The notes beneath the pieces were generated by a model that saw only the letters and a list, made by a program, of their open reading frames with translations, did no database searches and had not been told where the DNA came from. This document shows, piece by piece, positions 13,630 through 21,567 of a stretch of 21,567 bases of DNA. Every line of letters begins with the position of its first letter. The first letter of the stretch is position 1. Made by a program: the position numbers and the translations under genes. The stretch lies in the NCBI GenBank assembly GCA_000803105.1, contig JTDA01000027.1, positions 1 to 21,567 on the forward strand, written 5' to 3'. This DNA is from Coprobacter secundus (GTDB lineage Bacteria > Bacteroidota > Bacteroidia > Bacteroidales > Coprobacteraceae).

Positions 13630-16600
13630 CTATTTCACAACCGGAACAAAAGTAAAGTCAAAACGATACGTTTCCAGAGGCAACCGGTACGAAGGCAATA
13701 CACCGGGCCCGCAAGTAGCAGTACCCACACCCGTTTGAGCCGCATCCACATGTACCGTTATCGACCCGTCAGCAACCAGTTCGTTGAGATGCGTAGCCGC
13801 ATCGATATTCCCGTCCGAATAAGGAGTAGCACTGAACTGGAACGGACGCTTGGCAACTACCTTCCAGCCATTGCCATCTTCACCGGTCAATGTCACCCAC
13901 CGGGTATCTGTACGGTTACCCGTAGCCTGCGGCACCACATAACAGTGGAACATCTCATCCGGAGAAGTCTTGTAAATACCTATCCGCCCCGCAGCCCGGT
14001 CTGTATAATTCTCGAAATCACCCCGACCCAAATACGTCACATTACGGCAAGCCGTCTCAGGCATACGGAAAGTCAGGCCCACCCTCGGCAACGACTTCAC
14101 GATATTCGTATCGGGAATAAACACCGTATTTACGTTCAGTACCCCCTTCCTGTCCAGAGTATAAACATAACTGGCAGTACCTATCACTTTTCCCTTGGCA
14201 TTGGTAAGAGAAACATGAGCCGTAAATCCGTTCTTGGAAGCCTTCACCGACGTCACGTTCTGAGTCACCCCGTCCAGTCCGGTCTTTTTCCATAACTTCG
14301 CACCATACTTGTCCTTCTTGTCATTCTCCGTCACAGGACGGTACAAAGACAATTGCAACGGTTCACTCAACAGCTCCTTTCCCTGATATTTATACGATAC
14401 CAAAGCCCCCGTTTCGGGCGAGAATACAGCCGCTACTCTATCGTTCGACCACGTATATCCATCTCTCTTCAACGAAGACCCCGAAGGCAAATCCACCTTC
14501 TCCGCATACTTCCGGTTAGCCTCCAATACAAACTGGTCATAAGCCACCTCATCGCTCCGTCCGATAAACGCTGACGCACGATTCGGCGTCCAGCTCAGAT
14601 TCAGATAAGCCTCTCTCGCATCACGAGGCAATTTCACTTTGCCCAGCACGATATCCACAGTCTGGTGCGGAGCACAAGACACAACCTTCTCCCCTTGCGC
14701 CAATACAGTCCCGTTATCGGCCGTCACATTCCAGTGCAAAGTATAATCCGCCAGGTCAGTAAAGTCATACCAGTTCTTCACCGATACCGTCAGGCTCTCC
14801 GCATTCGTCAGGCGGGCCTTGATATACTGGTACACCTTCTTCACCTCAAACAGATGAGGATGAGGCTCGCGGGCGGCATTCACCAGACCGTTACAACAAA
14901 AACTCCCAAACGAAGGAATACCCTCGGGCCCATAATCCCCGCCATAACTCCAATACCATTTGCCATTGGCATCCACCTCGCGGAAAGACTGGTCTACCCA
15001 GTCCCATATACAACCACCCTGCGCCATCGGTTCAGACTCGAAAACATCCCAATAATCCTTCAGTCCCCCCACGCTGTTGCCCATGGCATGAGCATATTCG
15101 CAAAGAATAAAAGGCCGGTAAATATCCGGCTGTGCAAGGTACGCCTTTATCTCATCTATGCTGCGGTACATACGGCAATAAATATCCGTATTGAAATTCT
15201 GTTCCGCACGCTCGTACTGTACAGGGCGGTTTGTCTCCACCGATTTCAGCCATTTGTATGTCTCCTCAAAATTGACACCGTTACCGGCCTCATTGCCCAA
15301 CGACAATACCGACACCGAAGGATGATTCTTGGTCCGCTCGTACATCCTCTGCGTGCGGTCCATATGGGCTTTCAGCCAAGACGTATCCTTAGCCAGTGTC
15401 GCCGGGCCGTAACCCATTCCGTGAGACTCTATATTCGCCTCGTCTATTACATATAAACCATAACGGTCGCACAACTGGTACCAATACGGATGGTTCGGAT
15501 AATGAGCACAACGCACGGTATTGATATTATTCTGTTTCATCAACTGTATATCTTTCAGCATCAGCTCCTTGCTTACCGTACGACCCCGGCTCGAAAACTC
15601 ATGCCGGTTTACCCCCTTGACCAATACGGGCACTCCGTTTATACAAAAACGCCCCTCCTTAATCTCCGAAGTCTTAAATCCCACCGGACAGCCCGTCGTC
15701 TCTATCACACCCCCCTTGTCATCCTTCAAATACATGACCAGAGTATAAAGATAAGGATGCTCGGCACTCCACGGTTTCACATCGGAAATCACCCTTTTGA
15801 AAGAAACAGTGCTGTCCTGTCCCTTCAACGCTCTCTCATCACGCGCCACGATACGGTTATCGGCATCGCGCAACTCATAATATACTGCCAATTTTCCCTT
15901 TCCGTCCAAGCCTCCGACATGTACGTCGAGAGAAAATTCGCCATCCTTATACTGCTTCCTGTCAAGTGGAGATACGACCTTATAATCAGCGATAAACTCC
16001 TTGGGAGTACTGTAAAGATACACATCCCGTTCTATCCCGCTCAACCGCCACATATCCTGGCATTCCAGATACGAGCCGGCGCTCCAGCGGTACACCTCCA
16101 CCGCCAAGACATTCTCTCCTTTCTTCACCTTATCCGTAATATCCCATTCGGCAGGAGTCTTGGAACCCTGGTTATATCCCAAAAGCTCCCCGTTGAGCCA
16201 CACATAATAAAACGACGTGACCCCTTCGAAACACAAAACGATGCGCCGCCCGTCCCACGAATCCGGTACGGCAAACGTACGCCGGTAAGACCCTACTTCA
16301 TTCTCCTCATAAGGAACCAGAGGCGGGTTCTTTTTGAAACGAAACATCGGGTCGTCAAACTCGTACGTCTCATTCACATAAATAGGAACACCGTATTTCT
16401 GGCACTCCCAGTTGCCCGGAACCTCTATATCATTCCAATTTCCCGTATAATAATCAGGACGATAAAAATCCGTCGGACGCTTGTCCGGATTACGCACCCA
16501 GTTAAATTTCCAAGTCCCGTTCAAGCTCATATAATAAGGCGACTGCTCGTAATTCTGTTCACGAATGCCATCTATATCACCGTTCTTATACGGCCATACA

Positions 16601-16734
16601 TACGCATGAGGTTTCAACTTGTTCAGCCCGATGGTATACTGGCTCTGCCACTCCGGTTGTTTCATTTCGGCATGAGACCATCCGAACGGTAACAACAACA
16701 GACAAGCACAAAATAGAATGTTATTTTTCATCAT
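13630..16734 (-). CDS. LacZ-like GH2 beta-galactosidase, secreted
   Basis: Cleaves terminal beta-galactose from glycans. At 1034 residues it has the full length and layout of E. coli LacZ, plus a signal peptide (about 1-22, cleavage after SHA): jelly roll (about 65-245, with VPGNWECQKYG and PIYVN), Ig-like domain, barrel with RCAHYPNHPYWYQLCDRYG and DEANIESHGMGY, acid/base E482 in LSLGNEAG, nucleophile E546 in ILCEYAHAMGNS, then the small-chain domain (about 765-1030). Unlike cytosolic LacZ it should work in the periplasm on imported oligosaccharides. It follows the serine sulfatase by 37 bases and is the last gene of the right-hand operon seen here. Two ATG codons stand in tandem at the start; the first is used here. 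beta-Galactosidase is the most secure substrate call of the three GH2 genes. Confidence 0.95.
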   Translation of the reverse strand: MMKNNILFCACLLLLPFGWSHAEMKQPEWQSQYTIGLNKLKPHAYVWPYKNGDIDGIREQNYEQSPYYMSLNGTWKFNWVRNPDKRPTDFYRPDYYTGNWNDIEVPGNWECQKYGVPIYVNETYEFDDPMFRFKKNPPLVPYEENEVGSYRRTFAVPDSWDGRRIVLCFEGVTSFYYVWLNGELLGYNQGSKTPAEWDITDKVKKGENVLAVEVYRWSAGSYLECQDMWRLSGIERDVYLYSTPKEFIADYKVVSPLDRKQYKDGEFSLDVHVGGLDGKGKLAVYYELRDADNRIVARDERALKGQDSTVSFKRVISDVKPWSAEHPYLYTLVMYLKDDKGGVIETTGCPVGFKTSEIKEGRFCINGVPVLVKGVNRHEFSSRGRTVSKELMLKDIQLMKQNNINTVRCAHYPNHPYWYQLCDRYGLYVIDEANIESHGMGYGPATLAKDTSWLKAHMDRTQRMYERTKNHPSVSVLSLGNEAGNGVNFEETYKWLKSVETNRPVQYERAEQNFNTDIYCRMYRSIDEIKAYLAQPDIYRPFILCEYAHAMGNSVGGLKDYWDVFESEPMAQGGCIWDWVDQSFREVDANGKWYWSYGGDYGPEGIPSFGSFCCNGLVNAAREPHPHLFEVKKVYQYIKARLTNAESLTVSVKNWYDFTDLADYTLHWNVTADNGTVLAQGEKVVSCAPHQTVDIVLGKVKLPRDAREAYLNLSWTPNRASAFIGRSDEVAYDQFVLEANRKYAEKVDLPSGSSLKRDGYTWSNDRVAAVFSPETGALVSYKYQGKELLSEPLQLSLYRPVTENDKKDKYGAKLWKKTGLDGVTQNVTSVKASKNGFTAHVSLTNAKGKVIGTASYVYTLDRKGVLNVNTVFIPDTNIVKSLPRVGLTFRMPETACRNVTYLGRGDFENYTDRAAGRIGIYKTSPDEMFHCYVVPQATGNRTDTRWVTLTGEDGNGWKVVAKRPFQFSATPYSDGNIDAATHLNELVADGSITVHVDAAQTGVGTATCGPGVLPSYRLPLETYRFDFTFVPVVK

Positions 16735-16771
16735 CTAATATAAGTATGGTTAACAAATTCACGTTCATTTA

Positions 16772-18322
16772 TCATTCGAGCGGAAGCCCCACCCGGTTGT
16801 CCTTTATCTTCTCCAACTGCCTCGAAAGCTTTTTCACCTGCTTCGGGTATTTCTCGGCAACATTCTCCTTTTCCCCCAAGTCCTTATACAGGTTATACAA
16901 CTGAGGATACGGGCTGTTTCCCGTCTCGATACCCACATTCTTGTTAAACGGTTGCCCCTCGCCGGGCTCTATATACTTCCACTCCCCGGTAATGATAGAC
17001 AAATTGTTTTGGGCATTCTGTTCCACCAGATACGAGCGTCCTTGGGTATCCTTGCCCAGCCACGCATCCAGACAATCCTCACTGTCGGGAGCAGCCCCCT
17101 CCGGCAGGTCGATACCCAGCAACGAAGCAAAAGAAGCCATCCAGTCGATTTGGCAGACCAGAGCATCCGTAACCGCAGGTTTCACCCGCCCTGCCCAGCG
17201 GAGTATACAAGGTACACGTGTACCGGCCTCGTACGAACTATACTTCCCGCCCCGGAAAGGGCCTCCGGGTTTATGCTCACCCAATAACTCCACTGCATTA
17301 TCCTTATATCCGTCATCAACGACAGGCCCGTTGTCGCTCGACAAAATCACAATCGTATTCTTATCCAGTCCCAAGCGTTTCAACGTAGCCATAACCTCGC
17401 CTACACTCCAGTCAAATTGCAACAACACATCACCTCTGGGACCCATGCCCGACTTTCCGGCAAACCGCTCGTTCGGTACACGAGGCACATGCGCATCCTG
17501 CGTAGCAAAATAAAGGAAAAACGGCCGGTCCTTATGTTCCTCGATAAACGATACCGCCTTATGCGTCAGTTCATCGGCAATCTGGTCATCCTTCCACAAA
17601 GCCGATTTCCCGCCTTTCATAAATCCGATACGGGAGATGCCGTTCACTATGCTCTGATTATGTCCGTGAGAAGGCTGCATCACCAACAGCTCCGGATTGT
17701 TCTTGCCCGTAGGCTCACCCGGAAAGTTTTTCTTATAACTGACATAAATGGGATCATCCGGACTCAGATTCACAACCCGGCCATTCTCCACAAACACACA
17801 CGGAACCCGGTCGCCTGTAGCCGCCATGATATAAGAATAGTCAAACCCTATATCAGACAAGCAGGGCTTCAGTTGCCCGTTCCAGTCCTGAGTCCCCGTC
17901 TGGTCACCAAGCCCCAGATGCCATTTGCCGATAGCCCCTGTAACATAACCCGCCTCATGGAACATATCCGCCAACGTATATCTTTCAGGACGAATTATCA
18001 TCCCCGCATCCCCGTCGGCAATACCCGTTCCCTTTCTGCGCCAGGCATACTCCCCGGTAAGCATCGCATACCGGGCGGGAGTACTCGTAGCCGCGGCACT
18101 ATGGGCATTCGTAAAGCGTACCCCCTCGGCTGCCAAGCGCTCCACATGAGGAGTACATATCGTTTTGGCACCGTTACAGCTCAAATCGCCATAACCGATA
18201 TCATCAGCATAAATAAATATGACATTCGGATTTTGCGGCATCTCCGCCTTCTCCCGCTTCTCGGCATGTACCATAGAAAACGGGACAGTAACTAAAGGTA
18301 GTATAAAGGGTATCGATTTCAT
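16772..18322 (-). CDS. Secreted serine-type sulfatase (S1 family) with SxPAR signature
   Basis: Removes a sulfate ester from a glycan in the periplasm. The 516-residue protein has a signal peptide (about 1-20), metal ligands in YADDIGYGD (D40, D41), and the signature S80-T-P-A-R84, so the catalytic formylglycine would come from a serine; the fourth position is alanine where serine is more usual. Also seen are GKWHLGLG, a GFDYSYIMAATGDRVPC block, PSHGHNQSIVNG, SSDNGPVVDDGY and a GGKYSSYEAGTRVP block. The overall pattern reminds me of Bacteroidota galactose-sulfatases (S1_20 or S1_15 type), but I cannot decide the subfamily. It lies between GH20 and the LacZ-like gene, with 108 bases upstream and 37 downstream, probably in the same transcript. 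Confidence 0.93.
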   Translation of the reverse strand: MKSIPFILPLVTVPFSMVHAEKREKAEMPQNPNVIFIYADDIGYGDLSCNGAKTICTPHVERLAAEGVRFTNAHSAAATSTPARYAMLTGEYAWRRKGTGIADGDAGMIIRPERYTLADMFHEAGYVTGAIGKWHLGLGDQTGTQDWNGQLKPCLSDIGFDYSYIMAATGDRVPCVFVENGRVVNLSPDDPIYVSYKKNFPGEPTGKNNPELLVMQPSHGHNQSIVNGISRIGFMKGGKSALWKDDQIADELTHKAVSFIEEHKDRPFFLYFATQDAHVPRVPNERFAGKSGMGPRGDVLLQFDWSVGEVMATLKRLGLDKNTIVILSSDNGPVVDDGYKDNAVELLGEHKPGGPFRGGKYSSYEAGTRVPCILRWAGRVKPAVTDALVCQIDWMASFASLLGIDLPEGAAPDSEDCLDAWLGKDTQGRSYLVEQNAQNNLSIITGEWKYIEPGEGQPFNKNVGIETGNSPYPQLYNLYKDLGEKENVAEKYPKQVKKLSRQLEKIKDNRVGLPLE

Positions 18323-18400
18323 ATCGTTCTCATTTTCATTTATAAATCAAAATCTTTCATCCTCCGCCTATCCCCGAAAAAAACAAGGAAAAGGCAACTT

Positions 18401-18424
18401 CGGGCAAGGTTACACAACCGCCCG
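18401..18424 (-). other. Hairpin directly after the GH20 stop codon
   Basis: On the minus strand CGGGC GGTT GTGT AACC TT GCCCG can fold into nine pairs with a two-base bulge, starting 6 bases after the GH20 stop. A T-rich stretch comes only about 15-30 bases later, so it is not a standard terminator. It could be a weak terminator, a processing site or a 3' stabiliser within the operon. The rest of the gap to the sulfatase start holds nothing clear. Confidence 0.35.
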
Positions 18425-18430
18425 CAAAAA

Positions 18431-20743
18431 TCATTCGACCATCAACTCGTCAAAATACATCCATACTTTCTGCCCCTCTCGCACATCACCCGCAGGGCAA
18501 ACCCCAGGATTTTTCATCTCCAGCTTCAAATAACGGGCATTCACATCCAACCCGTCAAAAACAGCATCTTCCACAGCAGTCCGGTTTCTGAAAATATCCT
18601 CCGGAGTATATACAATCTCCCCAGCCGGAACAAACTTTTTCCGGTTATTCGACACAGACAGACGGATAGTAATAGGTTTATGAACTGCCATTCCCGAATT
18701 GGTAATGCACCCCAGCTTTACCCTGCCTACCGATGTCTTCTTGCCCAAATCCAGAACAAACGAAGCATCCTGGTCGTACCAACCGGCCCACTCAAAGTCT
18801 GTATGGCGCAAGCTGCCCCGTATTCCGTTTGTCAGTACATAACCCTTCTCATTCGAAGTCAGCACCCTTTTCCCCGTAGCCTTATTCCACGACATATCCA
18901 GAGACAACGTCTGCCCCATTTTCTCACTGCCTGCAAAAGTCGACGCCTTTATGCAAGTCGTGCCCTCCACCGTCAGCGGAGCAGTATACAACAAGGACGA
19001 TGCATCCGGTTCCGTCCCGTCGGTCGTATATCGTATCTCCACATCAGGACGGATGCAAGACAACTCCACCGTCAACCGGTCCTTCACCGGAGTAACTTTA
19101 TGGTCAATATTATACATCGAACGCGCACAAGTAATGCCCATCTCCTCAATATGAGGCAATACTCCATCTATCCTTTTCAGAAAATCCGGCCAGTCTTTCC
19201 GGCTCTTCTGCCCCCAGGCAATATCCGACAGAGCCAGCAAGCGGGGAAACAATTGATACTCCACATCCTCCGGTTTGCTGCAAAACTCCGTCCACATAGA
19301 AGCCTGCACACCCAGCAACAAATTCTCATAAGCCGAGTTCCACTCCTTCTGTACAGGCTCATACATATACACATCCTTCAACGTATTATTTCCGAAATAA
19401 GTCAAAGGTTCGAACCATTGCGGCCCCTGATAACGAATCAAATAAAAGATTTTCGCCGGAGTCATGACAAACCGGTGCCCCTGCTCGGCAGCTTTCAATG
19501 CAGCCTTGCCCAGCCCCTGCCAGCCATATATGATAGCCCCTTCAGGCAAAGTACTGTTTGTCAGCTCATCCCAACCCATTACCTCCTTGCCTTTGCTTCT
19601 TACATAATTACTCATACGAGTCATGAAATAACTCTGCAACTCCTCGATATGTTCGATATGCTCGGCTTTCATACGGGCCTGGCATTTAGGGCACTTTGCC
19701 CAATTTACTTTCGAAGCCTCATCGCCTCCCAGATGGATATACCTCGACGGGAACAACTCCGCCACCTCATCGATAACATCCTCTAAAAAAGCAAACACAC
19801 TGTCGTTTCCGGCACAGTAGACTATCTCCGCATTTTTCCCACCGCCACCCGGCAGCACCCCGATAAAACGGTCTACCACCGGACAAGCCAGCTCCGGATA
19901 AGCCGCCAGAGACGAATTGGTATGCGCCGGCATCTCTATCTCCGGGATAATCTCTATCTGACGCGAAGCCGCATAGCGGATTATCTCCTTCATATCCTCC
20001 TGAGTATAATATCCCCCTACCGGTACAGGCTCACCCCTTTCCGGATTCCTCCGATTCGGAAAAGGCTCGTCACGCTTCACCCGCCATGCACCCACCTGCG
20101 TCAGTCTGGGGTATTTCTTTATCTCCAGCCGCCAACCGTTGTCATCTACCAGATGCAAATGTAATTTATTTATTTTCAAGAACGATGCTGCATCTATAAT
20201 CCGCAGCAAATTTTGCTTCGGCATGAAAAAGCGGGACACGTCCACCATAAGTCCCCGATAACCGAAACGGGGGCGGTCACTTATCGTTACAGCCGGAACC
20301 CGGCAATCCATCGCCATATCCAGCCCATCACCCTCTACCGCAGGAGGCAACAACTGCCGAAGCGACTGCAAAGCGTAAAAAAATCCGGCATCGCTTGACG
20401 ACTCTATCCTTATTTTTTTCACCGTCACTTCCAGATGATACGACTCATCCGGCAATGACGCATTCGTCACCATCCGCACATCAGCCTTGTCATCCCCGAT
20501 TTTGACCCCGGGTACAAACCCGGCAGTCCTGAACAGCGACACAAAATCAGAAACCATTCGCAGTTGAGACTCGTTCTCGACACCGAAAGTCGTCTCCGGC
20601 CCGAAACTGAAATACCCTTCACCGGCCGAGTACTCCGCAGGACGCGGCACCATCGGCAGGAAATCCCCCTTCTCCGGGACTGCCGCATATATCGAAAAAC
20701 AAAACAAAAAACTAAATGCAATCAGTATATACCTCATCTTCAT
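18431..20743 (-). CDS. GH20 beta-N-acetylhexosaminidase, secreted
   Basis: Releases terminal beta-linked GlcNAc or GalNAc by the substrate-assisted mechanism of GH20. The 770 residues comprise a signal peptide (about 1-21), a GH20b alpha/beta domain (about 29-155), the barrel (about 159-510) with GYRGLMVDVSR, HLHLVDDNGWR, PEIEMPAH, the catalytic pair D341-E342 in HLGGDE, YGWQG and WTEF, a chitobiase-type C-terminal sandwich (about 550-615, with TTDGTEPD) and an F5/8 type C-like domain (about 630-770) that may bind carbohydrate. It starts 13 bases after the stop of the upstream sulfatase. If that sulfatase acts on 6-sulfated GlcNAc, as its family suggests, this enzyme would take over the desulfated end. 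An ATG two codons downstream is an alternative start. Confidence 0.95.
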   Translation of the reverse strand: MKMRYILIAFSFLFCFSIYAAVPEKGDFLPMVPRPAEYSAGEGYFSFGPETTFGVENESQLRMVSDFVSLFRTAGFVPGVKIGDDKADVRMVTNASLPDESYHLEVTVKKIRIESSSDAGFFYALQSLRQLLPPAVEGDGLDMAMDCRVPAVTISDRPRFGYRGLMVDVSRFFMPKQNLLRIIDAASFLKINKLHLHLVDDNGWRLEIKKYPRLTQVGAWRVKRDEPFPNRRNPERGEPVPVGGYYTQEDMKEIIRYAASRQIEIIPEIEMPAHTNSSLAAYPELACPVVDRFIGVLPGGGGKNAEIVYCAGNDSVFAFLEDVIDEVAELFPSRYIHLGGDEASKVNWAKCPKCQARMKAEHIEHIEELQSYFMTRMSNYVRSKGKEVMGWDELTNSTLPEGAIIYGWQGLGKAALKAAEQGHRFVMTPAKIFYLIRYQGPQWFEPLTYFGNNTLKDVYMYEPVQKEWNSAYENLLLGVQASMWTEFCSKPEDVEYQLFPRLLALSDIAWGQKSRKDWPDFLKRIDGVLPHIEEMGITCARSMYNIDHKVTPVKDRLTVELSCIRPDVEIRYTTDGTEPDASSLLYTAPLTVEGTTCIKASTFAGSEKMGQTLSLDMSWNKATGKRVLTSNEKGYVLTNGIRGSLRHTDFEWAGWYDQDASFVLDLGKKTSVGRVKLGCITNSGMAVHKPITIRLSVSNNRKKFVPAGEIVYTPEDIFRNRTAVEDAVFDGLDVNARYLKLEMKNPGVCPAGDVREGQKVWMYFDELMVE

Positions 20744-20756
20744 GATACAAACTCGC

Positions 20757-21567
20757 TTATTCGTTAATTGGATACTCTTTCAAAATAGGGTCATCGTATT
20801 GCACCTGTAACCGCTTCAATTCCCGCATCAAATCAGAAGTTATCTGTTCCGTCCCCTCCTGCCCGAAAATATTGTGCATTTCGTACTTGTCATTCTGCAA
20901 ATCATACAACTCCCACTCATCTATATCATTGTAAAAATGAATCAGTTTATAACGGTCGGTTCTCACGCCATAATGACGCTTCACCATATGCTCCGCCGGA
21001 AACTCGTAAAAATGATAATACATCGACTTTCTCCAGTCCGCCGGTTCCTCGCCCCTCAACAACGGAAGTAAAGAAACACCCTGTATATCCGACGGTACGG
21101 ATACTCCCGCCAGTTCGAGAAAAGTCGGAGCATAGTCGATATTCTGTACCATCTGGGGAATATCCCCCCGCTTGTCAAAACCCTTTGGCAGACGCATTAT
21201 CAAAGGCGTATGCATCGATTCCTCGTACATAAACCGTTTGTCAAACCACCCGTGCTCACCCATATAAAAACCTTGGTCAGAAGTATACACCACAAGAGTA
21301 TTGTCGAGCAAGCCCTCCTTTTCCAGATAGTCGAGAACACGCCCCACATTATCGTCGAGCGACTTCACCGTCTTCGCATAATCGCGCATATACCGCTGAT
21401 ATTTCCAGCGGACCAGCTCCTCACCCTTCAAATTATCCTTATAAAACTTATCGATAATAGGCGTATAGAACCTGTCCCATGCAGCCTTTTGTGCCGAGTC
21501 CATACGTCCGTAAAACTGTTCGTACAGAGACTTCAGGCGGCTATTCTTATCCGCACGCAACATCTTC
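20757..21567 (-). CDS. Sulfatase, C-terminal part (5' end outside the window; S1_11-like)
   Basis: The last about 269 residues of a sulfatase; the frame is open to the window edge, and the active-site signature and metal-binding N-terminus lie outside. What is seen: a KSLDDNVGRVLDYLE helix, YTSDQGFYMGEHGWFDKR with the second metal-binding motif, YEESMHTPLIMRLP, VQNIDYAPTFLELAG, and a C-terminal block with EHMVKRHYGVRTDRYKLI and WELYDLQND. The DQGFYMGEHGWFDKR pattern with the KRHYG block resembles the S1_11 subfamily, which includes N-acetylglucosamine-6-O-sulfatases; this is by recognition, not comparison. The neighbouring hexosaminidase agrees with a GlcNAc substrate. Whether it is cysteine- or serine-type cannot be told. 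The methionine at 21563 is internal and should not be taken as the start. Confidence 0.9.
   Translation of the reverse strand, partial: KMLRADKNSRLKSLYEQFYGRMDSAQKAAWDRFYTPIIDKFYKDNLKGEELVRWKYQRYMRDYAKTVKSLDDNVGRVLDYLEKEGLLDNTLVVYTSDQGFYMGEHGWFDKRFMYEESMHTPLIMRLPKGFDKRGDIPQMVQNIDYAPTFLELAGVSVPSDIQGVSLLPLLRGEEPADWRKSMYYHFYEFPAEHMVKRHYGVRTDRYKLIHFYNDIDEWELYDLQNDKYEMHNIFGQEGTEQITSDLMRELKRLQVQYDDPILKEYPINE

Noticed and set aside
21533..21563. Independent short sulfatase starting with Met at 21563
   Set aside because: The frame stays open to the window edge and the protein lacks the N-terminal active-site half, so this is the internal part of a longer gene cut by the window.

Overview
The window looks like chromosomal DNA of a gut-type member of the Bacteroidales (Bacteroides or Parabacteroides kind; genus not decided). 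The evidence is a set of signal-peptide-bearing glycosidases and sulfatases, promoter -7 boxes of the Bacteroidota form TAnnTTTG, weak Shine-Dalgarno signals, and a cobalamin-dependent ribonucleotide reductase with a C-terminal zinc ribbon. Every convincing gene lies on the minus strand, so transcription runs from position 21567 towards 1.

Layout in the direction of transcription: (i) 21567-13630, a tight run of a sulfatase whose 5' half lies outside the window, a GH20 beta-N-acetylhexosaminidase, a serine-type sulfatase and a LacZ-like GH2 beta-galactosidase; (ii) 13629-10682, a second GH2 enzyme with its own candidate promoter, a leader hairpin and an unusual coiled-coil tail; (iii) 10681-9690, about 1 kb of AT-rich repeats around a small GxxExxY-family gene, with several shortened copies that keep the start of that gene; (iv) 9614-3346, a promoter, a G-rich leader, then a GH29 alpha-fucosidase, a third GH2 and another serine-type sulfatase, closed by a clear intrinsic terminator; (v) 2954-426, nrdJ with its own terminator; (vi) 1-298, a duplicated 87-base repeat with small palindromes.

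The carbohydrate enzymes fit together as a periplasmic exo-acting set for a sulfated, fucosylated host glycan such as colonic mucin O-glycans: sulfatases remove caps, the GH29 enzyme removes fucose, GH2 enzymes remove galactose and GH20 removes N-acetylhexosamine. This is inferred from families; no substrate was measured. No SusC/SusD pair, sensor-regulator, sulfatase-maturing enzyme or surface lipoprotein is present, so the window is at most the enzyme part of a polysaccharide utilization locus.

The least ordinary parts are the GxxExxY repeat cluster, which looks like a small element with internally deleted derivatives sitting between two glycan genes, and the G-rich leader of the fucosidase operon, which may be a structured RNA or carry a 24-codon reading frame with a strong ribosome-binding site.
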